Notes: a model not told the origin generated them from the sequence alone. A DNA stretch of 32,196 nt from an uncultured Prevotella sp. (GCA_946186945.1 CAMHPC010000017.1:1-32196); one strand, 5' to 3'; positions 1-8,771 are shown, numbered from the stretch's first letter. A program made the numbers and translations.

Positions 1-686
1 ACGGCGGCAACATATACGTGAGCACCCAGGGCAACAACGGCGAGGGCATAGAAAGCAAGAACCTACTGACCATCAACGATGGCACAGTGACCGTAGACTC
101 GTATGACGACGGCATCAACTCAGCCAGCAACATGGAAATCAACGGGGGTACCATCACCGTAGTGGCAAAGAACAACGATGCCATAGACAGCAACGGCAAC
201 CTGACCATCAACGGCGGCACCGTGATAGCCTGCGGAGCCGGTGGCGCCGAGTGTGGACTGGATGCATACGAGAGTTGCAAACTCTGGATAAAGGGCGGCA
301 CCGTATTAGCCATAGGCGGCAGCAATAATGCCGTGACCAGCACCACCGGTTCGCAGGCCTTGGTAAGCGTATCTGCCACCGTCACCGGCGGCAATACCGT
401 GGCAGTGAAAAGTGGCAGCAACACGTTAGTGAGTTTCACAGTGCCAGCCAGTTACACGGGCAACAGCGGTGGCGGCGGCGGTCCTGGTTGGGCTCCTGCC
501 GATGGCAGCGGCACACTGATGGCACCTCCCGGTGGCGGCGGTCCTGGCGGCGGCGGTCCTGGCGGGGGCGGCAGTGTACTCATTAGCAGTCCATCACTCA
601 CCTCTGGCACCACCTACACAGTGACGGCAGGCAGCACCTCATCCAATGCCACGGCCAGTACCAGCACCGGCGGTGGCGGATGGTGA
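1..686 (+). CDS. Carbohydrate-binding beta-helix protein (Cthe_2159/DUF4353-like), 5' partial
   Basis: The reading frame is open at the left edge (first full codon at base 3), so the start lies outside the window. The visible 228 residues begin with short repeated beta-strand turns of the type LTINDGTVTV, MEINGGTITV, LTINGGTVIA and LWIKGGTVLA, with acidic turns (DDGINS, NDAIDSNG). This matches the calcium-binding, single-stranded beta-helix style of the Cthe_2159 family, whose founder binds polygalacturonate. After the helix comes a Gly/Pro-rich linker (runs of GGGGP near bases 465-575), then a Ser/Thr-rich end closing in GGGGW. Such proteins are exported; the signal would be upstream. The family is fairly sure, the ligand unknown. 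A hairpin terminator follows at 744-785. Confidence 0.7.
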   Translation, partial: GGNIYVSTQGNNGEGIESKNLLTINDGTVTVDSYDDGINSASNMEINGGTITVVAKNNDAIDSNGNLTINGGTVIACGAGGAECGLDAYESCKLWIKGGTVLAIGGSNNAVTSTTGSQALVSVSATVTGGNTVAVKSGSNTLVSFTVPASYTGNSGGGGGPGWAPADGSGTLMAPPGGGGPGGGGPGGGGSVLISSPSLTSGTTYTVTAGSTSSNATASTSTGGGGW

Positions 687-727
687 TAGACACATCTGCC
701 TTGGCATAGAAAAAAAGCACGATTTTT

Positions 728-759
728 TTTGGTTAATACATACGAAAGTGTTTTCTTTG
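728..759 (+). promoter_or_regulatory. Possible promoter for ftcD-hutU, overlapping the upstream terminator
   Basis: TTTG at 728-731, a 20-nt spacer, then TTTCTTTG at 752-759. This differs from the Bacteroidetes TTTG-N20-TAnnTTTG pattern only by TT in place of TA. It would start transcription near 764-767, about 50 nt before the chosen ftcD ATG. The -7 box sits inside the left arm of the terminator hairpin. The pattern is seen; promoter function is inferred. Confidence 0.4.
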
Positions 760-785
760 CAAAAAGGAAAACACTTTCTTTTTTT
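744..785 (+). terminator. Intrinsic terminator after the carbohydrate-binding protein gene
   Basis: A perfect 12-bp inverted repeat (GAAAGTGTTTTC at 744-755, GAAAACACTTTC at 767-778) with an 11-nt loop is followed directly by seven T residues (779-785). It lies 57 bases past the stop at 686 and before the ftcD start. This is also why the ftcD reading frame upstream of 819 is not believed. Confidence 0.75.
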
Positions 786-818
786 ACTAAGAAAACCAAG
801 ACCTTAAATCGACATAGA

Positions 819-2528
819 ATGAAAACAATGCAAAGACTGGTGGAGTGCGTGCCCAATTTCAGCGAGGGACGCGACATGAGCGTGATACGGCAGATAACCG
901 ATGCCGTGGAGAGTGTAGAGGGAGTGAAACTGCTGAACGTGGACCCGGGCGAAGCCACCAACCGCACCGTAGTGACCTTTGTGGGAGAACCCGAACCCGT
1001 CATGGAGGCCGCCTTCAGGGCAGTGCGCAAGGCCGGACAAGTCATCGACATGCGGCAGCACCATGGTGCCCATCCCCGCATGGGAGCCACCGATGTGCTG
1101 CCCCTGATACCCGTGAGCGGCATCACCCTGGAGGAGTGTGCCGAGTTGGCACGTGCCCTTGCCAAGCGCATAGCCGATGAGCACCGCATACCCTGCTACT
1201 GCTATGAAGCCTCGGCCTACAGTGAGGAGCGCAGAAACCTGGCATGGTGCCGCAAGGGCGAGTACGAAGCCCTGCCCGAGAAGTTGAACGATGCACAGAT
1301 AGGTCCCGACCTTGGACTGCGTCCGTGGGATGAGGATGTGGCACGCACCGGTTGCACCGTAGTGGGAGCCCGTGACTTCCTGATAGCCGTAAACTTCAAC
1401 CTGAACACCACCAGCACCCGCCGTGCCAATGCCATAGCCTTCGACGTGAGAGAGAAGGGACGCCCCCAGCGCGAAGGCGGCAGCATAGTAGGCAAGCCAC
1501 TGTATGATGCCGACGGCAAGCCACTAATGATACCAGGCACGCTGAAAGGCACCAAGGCCATAGGCTGGTACATAGACGAATATGGCATAGCCCAGGTATC
1601 GATGAACATCACCGACCTGCACAAGACACCCCTGCACGTAGCCTTCGATGAGGTATGCCGTGCCGCCGCCGCCCGTGGAGTGCGTGTGACGGGCACCGAG
1701 ATAGTGGGACTGGTGCCCAGGCGCACCCTCATAGACGCCGGCAAGTACTTCCTGGAGAAGCAGCACCGCAGCACCGGCATACCCGAGAAAGACATATTGG
1801 ACATAGCCGTACACTCCATGGGGCTGAACGACCTGCGCGAGTTTAACCCCCGCGAGAAAGTGATAGAATACCTGTTGGAGGACGATGCCAAGAAGCCATG
1901 CCTGGCAGACCTGAGCGTGCGTGCCTTTGCCGAAGAGACCTCGCGAGAGTCTCCCGCCCCCGGTGGTGGCACCATCTCCGCCTATATGGGACTGCTCGGA
2001 GCATCCCTTGGCACCATGGTAGCCAACCTATCGAGTCACAAGGCAGGTTGGGACGACCGCTGGTATGAGTTCAGCCAGTGGGCAGAGCGCGGTCAGGAAT
2101 TGATGAGCCGGCTGCTGTATCTGGTAGACGAAGACACCGAAGCCTTCAACGGTATCATGCGCGCCCTGGGAATGCCCAAGGGCAGCGAAGAAGAGCGTGC
2201 CGCCCGCAGACAGGCACTGGAGCATGCCACCCACTACGCCGCCGAGGTGCCCCTCCACACCCAGGAGACCGCCTTTGAGGTGTTTGACCTGTGCCGAGCC
2301 ATGGCAGAGAACGGCAACCCTAACAGTGTGAGCGATGCCGGAGTAGGAGCCTTGGCAGCCCGTGCCGCCGTCTTGGGAGCCGGTATGAACGTGAAGATCA
2401 ACGCACAGGGACTGGGCGACCGCGAGGAGGCATGCCGTCTGACCAGTATGGCAGACGAATGGGCACGCAAGGCATGCGAGGCAGAGCACGAGATAGTAGA
2501 GATAGTAGAAAAGAAGATAAACAAGTAA
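819..2528 (+). CDS. ftcD: Bifunctional glutamate formiminotransferase / formiminotetrahydrofolate cyclodeaminase
   Basis: This cytosolic enzyme takes the formimino group of N-formimino-glutamate (from histidine breakdown) onto tetrahydrofolate, releasing glutamate, then deaminates it to 5,10-methenyl-THF and ammonia. The 569 residues hold both parts. Residues about 4-180 are the formiminotransferase N-domain (VECVPNFSEGRD; HHGAHPRMGATDVLP, containing the likely catalytic His). Residues about 181-330 are its C-domain. From about 365 follows the helical cyclodeaminase (ESPAPGGGTISAYMG; NPNSVSDAGVGALAARAA). The frame is open back to 729, but that stretch crosses the terminator hairpin, so the ATG at 819 is chosen; ATG 828 is an alternative. 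No Shine-Dalgarno is evident. hutU follows after 15 nt. Many bacteria encode the two activities separately; the fusion matches the animal FTCD architecture. Confidence 0.93.
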   Translation: MKTMQRLVECVPNFSEGRDMSVIRQITDAVESVEGVKLLNVDPGEATNRTVVTFVGEPEPVMEAAFRAVRKAGQVIDMRQHHGAHPRMGATDVLPLIPVSGITLEECAELARALAKRIADEHRIPCYCYEASAYSEERRNLAWCRKGEYEALPEKLNDAQIGPDLGLRPWDEDVARTGCTVVGARDFLIAVNFNLNTTSTRRANAIAFDVREKGRPQREGGSIVGKPLYDADGKPLMIPGTLKGTKAIGWYIDEYGIAQVSMNITDLHKTPLHVAFDEVCRAAAARGVRVTGTEIVGLVPRRTLIDAGKYFLEKQHRSTGIPEKDILDIAVHSMGLNDLREFNPREKVIEYLLEDDAKKPCLADLSVRAFAEETSRESPAPGGGTISAYMGLLGASLGTMVANLSSHKAGWDDRWYEFSQWAERGQELMSRLLYLVDEDTEAFNGIMRALGMPKGSEEERAARRQALEHATHYAAEVPLHTQETAFEVFDLCRAMAENGNPNSVSDAGVGALAARAAVLGAGMNVKINAQGLGDREEACRLTSMADEWARKACEAEHEIVEIVEKKINK

Positions 2529-2543
2529 GACACAAGAACGACC

Positions 2544-4559
2544 ATGACTACACAAGAATTTCAGGAAGAGATACGCAGAGGCATACCCGACACCCTACCC
2601 CCCATGCCCGAGTATGACACCACTATAAACCATGCCCCACGGCGCAAGGACATACTGACCCCCACGGAGAAGCAGTTGGCACTGCGCAATGCCCTGCGCT
2701 ATTTCCCCCGTCATCTGCATGCCACCCTTGCCAAGGAGTTTGCCGAGGAGTTGAGGCAATATGGCAGGATATACATGTATCGCTACCGTCCGCAGTACGA
2801 GATGTACGCCCGCAGCATAGACGAGTATCCAGCCCGTTCGCGTCAGGCAGCCGCCATCATGCTCATGATACAGAACAACCTGGACCCACGGGTGGCACAG
2901 CACCCCCATGAACTCATCATCTACGGAGGCAACGGCGCCATCTTCCAGAACTGGGCACAGTACAGACTGACCATGCGCTACCTGAGTGAGATGACCGACG
3001 AGCAGACCCTGGTGATGTATAGCGGTCATCCACTGGGTCTGTTTCCCTCACATGCTGGAGCCCCTCGTGTGGTAGTGACCAACGGTATGGTGATACCCAA
3101 CTACTCCAAGCCCGACGACTGGGAGCGTATGAATGCCCTGGGAGTGAGTCAGTACGGGCAGATGACCGCCGGTTCGTATATGTACATCGGTCCGCAGGGT
3201 ATAGTACACGGCACCACCATCACCGTGCTCAATGCCGGCAGGAAAGTGCTGAAGGAGCGTGGTGAGCAGCCGGGCAGCCGGCAGTTGCTCTTTGTGAGCA
3301 GCGGTCTTGGCGGCATGTCGGGTGCCCAGCCCAAGGCAGGCAATATAGCCGGAGTGGTGAGCGTGGTGGCAGAGATAAACCCCAAGGCGGCCGAGAAGCG
3401 CTATGAGCAGGGTTGGGTGGACGAGTTGCACTACAACCTGGATGAGTTGATACCCGCCGTGCGCCAGGCGGTGAAGGAGAGGCGCACCGTGTCTATGGCA
3501 TACGTAGGCAACGTGGTAGACCTGTGGGAGCGTCTCGCCTCAGACGGTATACATGTAGACCTGGGCAGCGACCAGACCTCGCTGCACAACCCCTGGTCGG
3601 GCGGTTACTACCCTGTGGGCTACAGTCTGGACGAATCGAAACAGATAATGGCCTCCGAGCCTGACCGTTTCCGTGAAGCCGTCCAAGCATCACTGCGTCG
3701 TCAGGTGTCAGCCATCAATCAGTTGACTGCCCGTGGCATGTACTTCTTCGACTACGGCAATGCCTTCCTGTTGGAATCGAGCAGAGCCGGAGCCGACATC
3801 TTGTTGAGCGACGGCAAGTTCCGCTATCCCTCGTACGTGCAGGATATCATGGGTCCGATGTTTTTCGACTATGGCTTCGGTCCCTTCCGCTGGGTGTGCA
3901 CATCGGGCAATCCAGAGGATCTGGCATTGACCGACCGTCTCGCCTCCGATGTATTGTCTGACATGATGCTCACCAGTCCTGAGAGCATCCACGGGCAGTT
4001 GGCAGACAACCTGCACTGGATACGCGAGGCTGGCAAGAACCACCTGGTAGTAGGTTCGCAGGCCCGCATCCTCTACGCCGATGCCGAGGGCAGGACCCGC
4101 ATAGCGTTGGCATTCAACGATGCCATCCATCGCGGAGAGTTGAGCGCGCCCGTGGTACTGGGCAGAGACCACCATGACGTGAGTGGCACCGACTCCCCCT
4201 TCCGTGAGACGAGCAACATATACGACGGTTCGCAGTACTGTGCTGACATGGCAGTACAGAACGTGATAGGCGATGCCTTCCGCGGAGCCACGTGGGTGAG
4301 TCTGCACAACGGTGGCGGCGTAGGTTGGGGCGAAGTGATAAACGGCGGTTTCGGCATGGTGATAGACGGCAGCGAGGCAGCCGACGAGCGCATCCGCGAG
4401 ATGCTGTTCTGGGATGTGAACAACGGCATAGCGCGCAGGAGTTGGGCTCGCAACAGTGGCAGTATGGAAGCCATACGCAGGGAGATGGAGCGCAGCAAGG
4501 GATTGTGCGTGACCATGCCCGAGATAGTGGACGACGAGATACTGCGAGCCATAGAATAA
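2544..4559 (+). CDS. hutU: Urocanate hydratase
   Basis: Urocanase converts urocanate to 4-imidazolone-5-propionate, the second step of histidine catabolism, using tightly bound NAD+ as an electrophile. The 671 residues carry long conserved urocanase blocks: YGGNGAIFQNWAQY (near 128-141), MTAGSYMYIGPQGIVHGT (near 207-225), GLGGMSGAQPKA, QTSLHNPWSGGYYPVGY, FGPFRWVCTSGNPEDL and NGGGVGWGEVINGGFGMV. The length is greater than the roughly 560 residues of the Pseudomonas enzyme and closer to the longer animal-type form. It starts 15 nt after ftcD and is surely cotranscribed. HutH and HutI, which act before and between these two enzymes, are not in the window, so the pathway must be completed elsewhere. 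Confidence 0.95.
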   Translation: MTTQEFQEEIRRGIPDTLPPMPEYDTTINHAPRRKDILTPTEKQLALRNALRYFPRHLHATLAKEFAEELRQYGRIYMYRYRPQYEMYARSIDEYPARSRQAAAIMLMIQNNLDPRVAQHPHELIIYGGNGAIFQNWAQYRLTMRYLSEMTDEQTLVMYSGHPLGLFPSHAGAPRVVVTNGMVIPNYSKPDDWERMNALGVSQYGQMTAGSYMYIGPQGIVHGTTITVLNAGRKVLKERGEQPGSRQLLFVSSGLGGMSGAQPKAGNIAGVVSVVAEINPKAAEKRYEQGWVDELHYNLDELIPAVRQAVKERRTVSMAYVGNVVDLWERLASDGIHVDLGSDQTSLHNPWSGGYYPVGYSLDESKQIMASEPDRFREAVQASLRRQVSAINQLTARGMYFFDYGNAFLLESSRAGADILLSDGKFRYPSYVQDIMGPMFFDYGFGPFRWVCTSGNPEDLALTDRLASDVLSDMMLTSPESIHGQLADNLHWIREAGKNHLVVGSQARILYADAEGRTRIALAFNDAIHRGELSAPVVLGRDHHDVSGTDSPFRETSNIYDGSQYCADMAVQNVIGDAFRGATWVSLHNGGGVGWGEVINGGFGMVIDGSEAADERIREMLFWDVNNGIARRSWARNSGSMEAIRREMERSKGLCVTMPEIVDDEILRAIE

Positions 4560-4599
4560 TGTGGAGCGATGCAGGCATATAGAAAAAAAATATTTATTG

Positions 4600-4631
4600 T
4601 TTGCAGAAATAAGATAAAGTAACTATTTTTG
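4600..4631 (+). promoter_or_regulatory. Bacteroidetes-type promoter for the omega-amidase gene
   Basis: TTTG at 4600-4603, a spacer of exactly 20 nt and TATTTTTG at 4624-4631 match the phylum consensus TTTG-N20-TAnnTTTG without mismatch. Transcription would start near 4636, giving a leader of about 24 nt before the ATG at 4660. This separates the nitrilase/hypothetical pair from the upstream hut genes. Confidence 0.75.
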
Positions 4632-4659
4632 CAGCCATATATCATACGAAGCGCAGAGC

Positions 4660-5409
4660 ATGAAAGTGAGCATAGTGCAAATGGACGTGGAGTGGTCTAT
4701 GATACGTGAGAACACTCTTGTGGCCGAGCAGATGATACGGTCTGCTGCAGGCAGCGACCTGTATGTACTGCCCGAGATGTGGAGCACCGGTTTTGCCACC
4801 GACCCCCGTGGCATAGCCGAGAGCAACGACCGTTCGCTGCAGTGGATGCGGCACATGGCTGACAGCATGGATGCTGCGCTGAGTGGCAGCATATCGGTAT
4901 ATGTGGGCAGCGCCTACGTGAACCGCCACTACTTCGTGTATCCCGATGGCACTTACGTGTATTACGACAAGCATCACCTCTTCGGCTATGGCGGCGAGGA
5001 CCGTTACTACCATTCGGGCGACAGGCGTGTGACTGCCGAGTGGCGTGGTTGGCGTTTTCTGCTATTGACGTGCTACGACCTGCGTTTCCCCTTGTGGTCG
5101 CGCTATCATGGCGACTATGATGCCATAGTGTTGTGTGCCAACTGGCCGGAGCGCAGAGCCCATGCCTGGGATGTGCTGACGCGTGCCCGTGCCATAGAGA
5201 ACCAGAGCACTGTGATAGCGAGCAACCGTGTGGGACGCGACATGCAGTGTCAGTATGGCGGTGGTAGTCGGATAGTGGATGCCCACGGCGAGTTGCTCAC
5301 CCCCTCTGCTGCGAGCGGAGTCATGGTACTCACAGCCGACATAGACATAGAAGCCCAGAACAGATACCGTGAGCGGTTCAGGGTGCTCACAGACCGTGAC
5401 TGTGAATAA
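4660..5409 (+). CDS. Nitrilase-superfamily omega-amidase (YafV/Nit2-like)
   Basis: A 249-residue cytosolic carbon-nitrogen hydrolase. The Glu-Lys-Cys triad is visible: E39 in VLPEMWSTGF, K104 in YYDKHHLFGYGGED and C138 in LLTCYDLRFPLWSR. The HHLF and CYDLRFP blocks and the short single-domain length fit the YafV/Nit2 branch, which hydrolyses alpha-ketoglutaramate and alpha-ketosuccinamate to the 2-oxo acid and ammonia; this repairs the by-product of glutamine transaminases. The exact substrate is inferred from the family. The gene has its own good promoter, starts at the first ATG downstream of it, and is followed after 23 nt by the acidic-tailed unknown gene, so the two are probably one transcript. 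Confidence 0.85.
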   Translation: MKVSIVQMDVEWSMIRENTLVAEQMIRSAAGSDLYVLPEMWSTGFATDPRGIAESNDRSLQWMRHMADSMDAALSGSISVYVGSAYVNRHYFVYPDGTYVYYDKHHLFGYGGEDRYYHSGDRRVTAEWRGWRFLLLTCYDLRFPLWSRYHGDYDAIVLCANWPERRAHAWDVLTRARAIENQSTVIASNRVGRDMQCQYGGGSRIVDAHGELLTPSAASGVMVLTADIDIEAQNRYRERFRVLTDRDCE

Positions 5410-5432
5410 TAGGAAACAACAAGCAAAGAAAT

Positions 5433-6236
5433 ATGAAAGACAAGAAGACACTAACACTCAAGACATTGAGCAAGAGCAATGTATGGGACCTGCAAGAGAA
5501 CGACATCTTCCGCATGTGGGAGTCGGCAGAGCGTGATGCAGACCTGCGTGACAACCTGCGTCACTATCTGGACATAATACGCAGTGCCTTTGAAATAGAG
5601 GAACTGAAGATAGACAAGCCACAGGTAGTGAAGAAGTATGAGGACCGTGGTTACAAGATAGGGATGCTGCGTCTGGACGACCAGACCCGCACCAAGTGGT
5701 GTATCAAGAAGCGTCCTATCCTTCGTGTGACCGACCTGACCTATGAGAACATCCGTCATATCTCTGCCACGAAGTTGCTGGAGGTGCTCGACCGCAATTT
5801 CGGTGGTGGTTGGGACAGTCTCTCACAGAGTATCCGCGACATTATAGAGAGCGGCTTTGACATTAGCACCACCACTCTGCCCGCCGACCGTCTGCGCAAG
5901 CCGGGCGGCATGTACGAGAAGAAGGTGGACGATGGTTTCGAGGTGTTGGAGATACCTAAGGGTTCGTGGGTAGAGGCGATTTTTGCCAAGGCGAAGCCTG
6001 ATGTGGAGCGTCCTCGCACCCGTTTTGACATACCTGAGGACGACCTGTCTGATGACGAATTGAACGATGATGAGGACCTGCCTGAGATAGAGGACCACTA
6101 CGAGGATGATGATGATGATGATGACACCTTCGATGAGGACCGTCTGACCGAGGAGAGTTACCGCACCACCTTTGACACCGAGCCTGAGGATCTGAACCTG
6201 GAGGCAGAGGAGATGAGTGACGAATACGACAATTAA
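5433..6236 (+). CDS. Unknown protein with a highly acidic C-terminal tail
   Basis: I do not recognise this 267-residue family. There is no signal peptide or membrane segment, so it should be cytosolic. Residues about 1-200 look like a mixed helical globular domain (for example IFRMWESAERDADLRDNLRHY and IRHISATKLLEVLDRNFGGGW). Residues about 200-267 are intrinsically disordered and almost wholly Asp/Glu, with a run of seven Asp encoded by GAT repeats. Such tails often mimic nucleic acid or bind basic partners, but nothing here proves that. It follows the omega-amidase by 23 nt on the same strand. Its stop codon overlaps that of the convergent TPR gene within the palindrome TTAA at 6233-6236. 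Confidence 0.75.
   Translation: MKDKKTLTLKTLSKSNVWDLQENDIFRMWESAERDADLRDNLRHYLDIIRSAFEIEELKIDKPQVVKKYEDRGYKIGMLRLDDQTRTKWCIKKRPILRVTDLTYENIRHISATKLLEVLDRNFGGGWDSLSQSIRDIIESGFDISTTTLPADRLRKPGGMYEKKVDDGFEVLEIPKGSWVEAIFAKAKPDVERPRTRFDIPEDDLSDDELNDDEDLPEIEDHYEDDDDDDDTFDEDRLTEESYRTTFDTEPEDLNLEAEEMSDEYDN
6105..6122 (+). repeat. GAT trinucleotide repeat (six units) inside the acidic tail
   Basis: Six perfect GAT codons followed by GAC encode the poly-Asp run of the unknown protein at 5433-6236. Length changes would stay in frame, altering only the number of Asp residues. Confidence 0.8.
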
Positions 6237-8191
6237 CGGTATTTCTTGATAACGCTGTAGGCTCCGTACACACCCAGTTCCCCCGCTATGCTGAGGTCGG
6301 CAATACCTTCTTTCGTCTTGCCGAGGTGTATGAGAGCCAGTCCGCGATTGAAGAAAGCCTCCGGCAGTGCCGGTTGCAGTTTTAGGGCTGTGGTAAAATC
6401 TGCCACAGCCTTTTCATATTGTTGCTGTGCCACGTATATACACCCTCTGTCGTACACCACGTAGGCATTGTCGGGTTCGAGAGCGATGACAGCATCGATA
6501 TCCGTCAGTGCCCTGACCATCATCAGCGGTGCGTCGGCACCCATGAGCGGAGCCTGTAGTGCGAGGCACACCCCTCTTTGCCAGAGGGCGAGTGTGAGTG
6601 TAGAATCGATTTCAATAGCCGTAGTGAGGTCATTGCTTGCCGCATCGAGGTCTTGCAGAGCCGTATGGTTGACCGCCCTTCTGAGAAGCAGTTGGCAAAG
6701 AGAAGCATTATCCTTGGCGGCATCGATATCGTCGGAGAGCCCCTGCACGTTTTTCATCAGTTGTTTATTCTGCTCTTCGGTAGCGGAGGGAGTGTTGCAT
6801 GACAGGTAGATGTGCTGAGAGGGTGCGAGGTGAGCATTGAAGGCATCGAGCGACGCGACGAACACCGTATAGGGGTTTACCACATTAGCATAGGGCACAT
6901 ACGAGAGCATGTACAGCGGTTGGTATTCGCCTTCTGTCTGGTGGTTTTGCACTTTTCCCCTGTATGGATTATCGTACTTGAACTCATGTTCCACCTTCTC
7001 CTCGTCCGCCACTACTATCTGGTTGTACTTGTCCATATCCACCTCGCTCTTCTTTCTGGTGAGTCGGCGTTGAGCTGCCGTCCATCGTGGTTGTATACCC
7101 ACATGTTTATCCATCTGTGCCTTGAAGATACGAAACTCGTCGAGTTCAGCCTGTTTAGTCATTCCCAGTTTCCGGTAGCAGTCAGCCCTGTGATGCAATC
7201 CCGTCCAGAAGTTTGGATACTGGTTTATGACCTTGGTATAGTCGTTGATAGCCGCCCTGAGGTTTCCCGTCTTATGGTGTAGCAGAGCCCTGTTGTATAT
7301 AGCCATGAGGTTTTCCGGTTCGAGTTTGAGTATGAAGTCGAAGTCCTCTATAGCCCTGTTGTCGTCGCCCACCTGTATGCGTAGCAGTCCCCTGTTGTAG
7401 TGAGCGAGGAAGTTGTCTGGGTCGACGTCGATAGCCGTATCATAGTCCTGCATAGCCCCTCTGAGTTGGTTGAGGTTAAGTCTGGCGAGAGCCCTGTTCA
7501 CATAGTTGCTCACCATCTTGGGTTTTAGTTTTATGGCCTGTGATAGTTGCTGTTCCGCCTCTTTCCACTGGCTTCTTGATAGCGAGACGTGAGCCCTTGT
7601 CATCCACCCCTCGGCATTGTATGGGTCTTTCTCGAGTGAGCGGTCGAGCCATTTCATAGCCGTAGTGGTATCATTTTGTATCATATATATCTGTGCTCTG
7701 ACGGCGTATGTTCTGGAGTTTTGGCTCCAGCGGTGTATGATACTGTCTATCTGAGCCTGGCAGCGGTCATACTCTTTAGTTTCGAAGAGGCACAGCATGC
7801 GGTTGAACCACAGGTTTTCAGCCGTAGGGTTGAGAGCGATGGCGTGGTCATAGTCGTCGATGGCATCAGTGTAATTCTCCTGCCTGATACGGCACAGAGC
7901 CCTGAGTTCGTACATAGTATCGAAATAGGGGTTAATCTTCATGGCAGCCGTCACGTCCTGCTCAGCACCGTAGAAGTCGTCGAGATAATACTTAGCCACC
8001 CCTCTGTAATACCAAGGGTCGTAGAGGTAGGGTTTTGCATTGATAGCCCTGTTGAAGTATTGTATGGCGAGCACATAGTCTTCATAATACAATGCGCTGC
8101 GCCCATTCACGATAAGTCTGTCGACATTGTATTGTGAATAGGCGCAGAGAGAAAAGAGCAGAGTGATGATGAAGCAGTGCAACCTTTGCAT
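6233..8191 (-). CDS. Secreted tetratricopeptide-repeat protein
   Basis: A 652-residue protein with an N-terminal signal peptide (hydrophobic run to about residue 18, CAYSQ cleavage region), so it is exported to the periplasm or cell surface. Residues about 20-370 form at least nine TPR units with the usual pattern, for example VNRALARLNLNQLRGAMQDY, YNRGLL and YNRALLHHKTGNLRAAINDY. A non-repetitive linker (about 370-470) contains LYMLSYVPYANVVNPYTV. A second TPR block (about 495-645) ends the protein. TPRs mediate protein-protein contacts; no enzyme motif is visible. It starts 4 nt after the def stop and is the last gene of the SPOR-ruvX-def unit. Its TAA overlaps the stop of the convergent gene. 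Confidence 0.88.
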   Translation of the reverse strand: MQRLHCFIITLLFSLCAYSQYNVDRLIVNGRSALYYEDYVLAIQYFNRAINAKPYLYDPWYYRGVAKYYLDDFYGAEQDVTAAMKINPYFDTMYELRALCRIRQENYTDAIDDYDHAIALNPTAENLWFNRMLCLFETKEYDRCQAQIDSIIHRWSQNSRTYAVRAQIYMIQNDTTTAMKWLDRSLEKDPYNAEGWMTRAHVSLSRSQWKEAEQQLSQAIKLKPKMVSNYVNRALARLNLNQLRGAMQDYDTAIDVDPDNFLAHYNRGLLRIQVGDDNRAIEDFDFILKLEPENLMAIYNRALLHHKTGNLRAAINDYTKVINQYPNFWTGLHHRADCYRKLGMTKQAELDEFRIFKAQMDKHVGIQPRWTAAQRRLTRKKSEVDMDKYNQIVVADEEKVEHEFKYDNPYRGKVQNHQTEGEYQPLYMLSYVPYANVVNPYTVFVASLDAFNAHLAPSQHIYLSCNTPSATEEQNKQLMKNVQGLSDDIDAAKDNASLCQLLLRRAVNHTALQDLDAASNDLTTAIEIDSTLTLALWQRGVCLALQAPLMGADAPLMMVRALTDIDAVIALEPDNAYVVYDRGCIYVAQQQYEKAVADFTTALKLQPALPEAFFNRGLALIHLGKTKEGIADLSIAGELGVYGAYSVIKKYR

Positions 8192-8195
8192 ACTG

Positions 8196-8756
8196 TTACC
8201 TCATTGCAGGTTTCACACGGTAGGCGCATCTCATACGTCCCTGTGAGATAGCCTTGAGTTTGTTTTTTATCAGTTGTTTTCTGAGAGGTGAGATATGGTC
8301 GATGAACATGTGTCCGTCGAGGTGGTCGAACTCGTGCTGCATGACCCTTGCGAGGTATCCTTCTATCCACTCATCGTGGGGTGTGAAAGTCTCGTCCATG
8401 TACTTGACATGTATGCGTGTGGCTCGTGTCACCTTTTCGTGAATACCTGGCAGCGAGAGGCATCCCTCCTCACTTTGGTCAGTATGTTCATCATCGGTTT
8501 CGATGATATGCGCATTGATGTATACATGTCTGAAGTCTTTGTATTGCGGCATATCTTCGGCGAGAGGGTCGAGGTCGATGACCACCACTCTGATATCCTT
8601 TCCAATTTGTGGTGCTGCCAGTCCGATACCTTCCGACTGTGCGAGAGTTTCCCACATATTGTCTATGAGAGTCTTGAGTTCCGGTTCATCGGGCATGATA
8701 TCCCTTGCCACCTTTCTTAGCACGGGTTGTCCGTATGTGTAAATGGGTAGTATCAT
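8196..8756 (-). CDS. def: Peptide deformylase
   Basis: Removes the N-formyl group from nascent proteins in the cytosol, with a metal ion (usually Fe2+) at the active site. All three signature motifs are present in the 186 residues: [10 protein letters not shown] (residues 43-52), EEGCLSLPG with metal ligand C99, and QHEFDHLDG with ligands H141 and H145 and catalytic E142. The length is normal. It lies 15 nt after ruvX and 4 nt before the TPR gene, within a four-gene minus-strand unit. Confidence 0.97.
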   Translation of the reverse strand: MILPIYTYGQPVLRKVARDIMPDEPELKTLIDNMWETLAQSEGIGLAAPQIGKDIRVVVIDLDPLAEDMPQYKDFRHVYINAHIIETDDEHTDQSEEGCLSLPGIHEKVTRATRIHVKYMDETFTPHDEWIEGYLARVMQHEFDHLDGHMFIDHISPLRKQLIKNKLKAISQGRMRCAYRVKPAMR

Positions 8757-8771
8757 TAAATTATCGTACTG

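Noticed and set aside
1..686. Functional link between the polygalacturonate-binding-type protein and the kdgK/eda genes
   Set aside because: They are about 20 kb apart and separated by terminators and unrelated operons; the ligand of the first protein is unknown.
708..730. A-run/T-run pair after the first gene as a second terminator
   Set aside because: The potential stem is all A-T with a short loop, too weak; the GC-containing hairpin at 744-785 is the better candidate.
1217..1975. 252-codon open frame opposite ftcD
   Set aside because: It covers conserved formiminotransferase and cyclodeaminase sequence; no motif or start context supports it.
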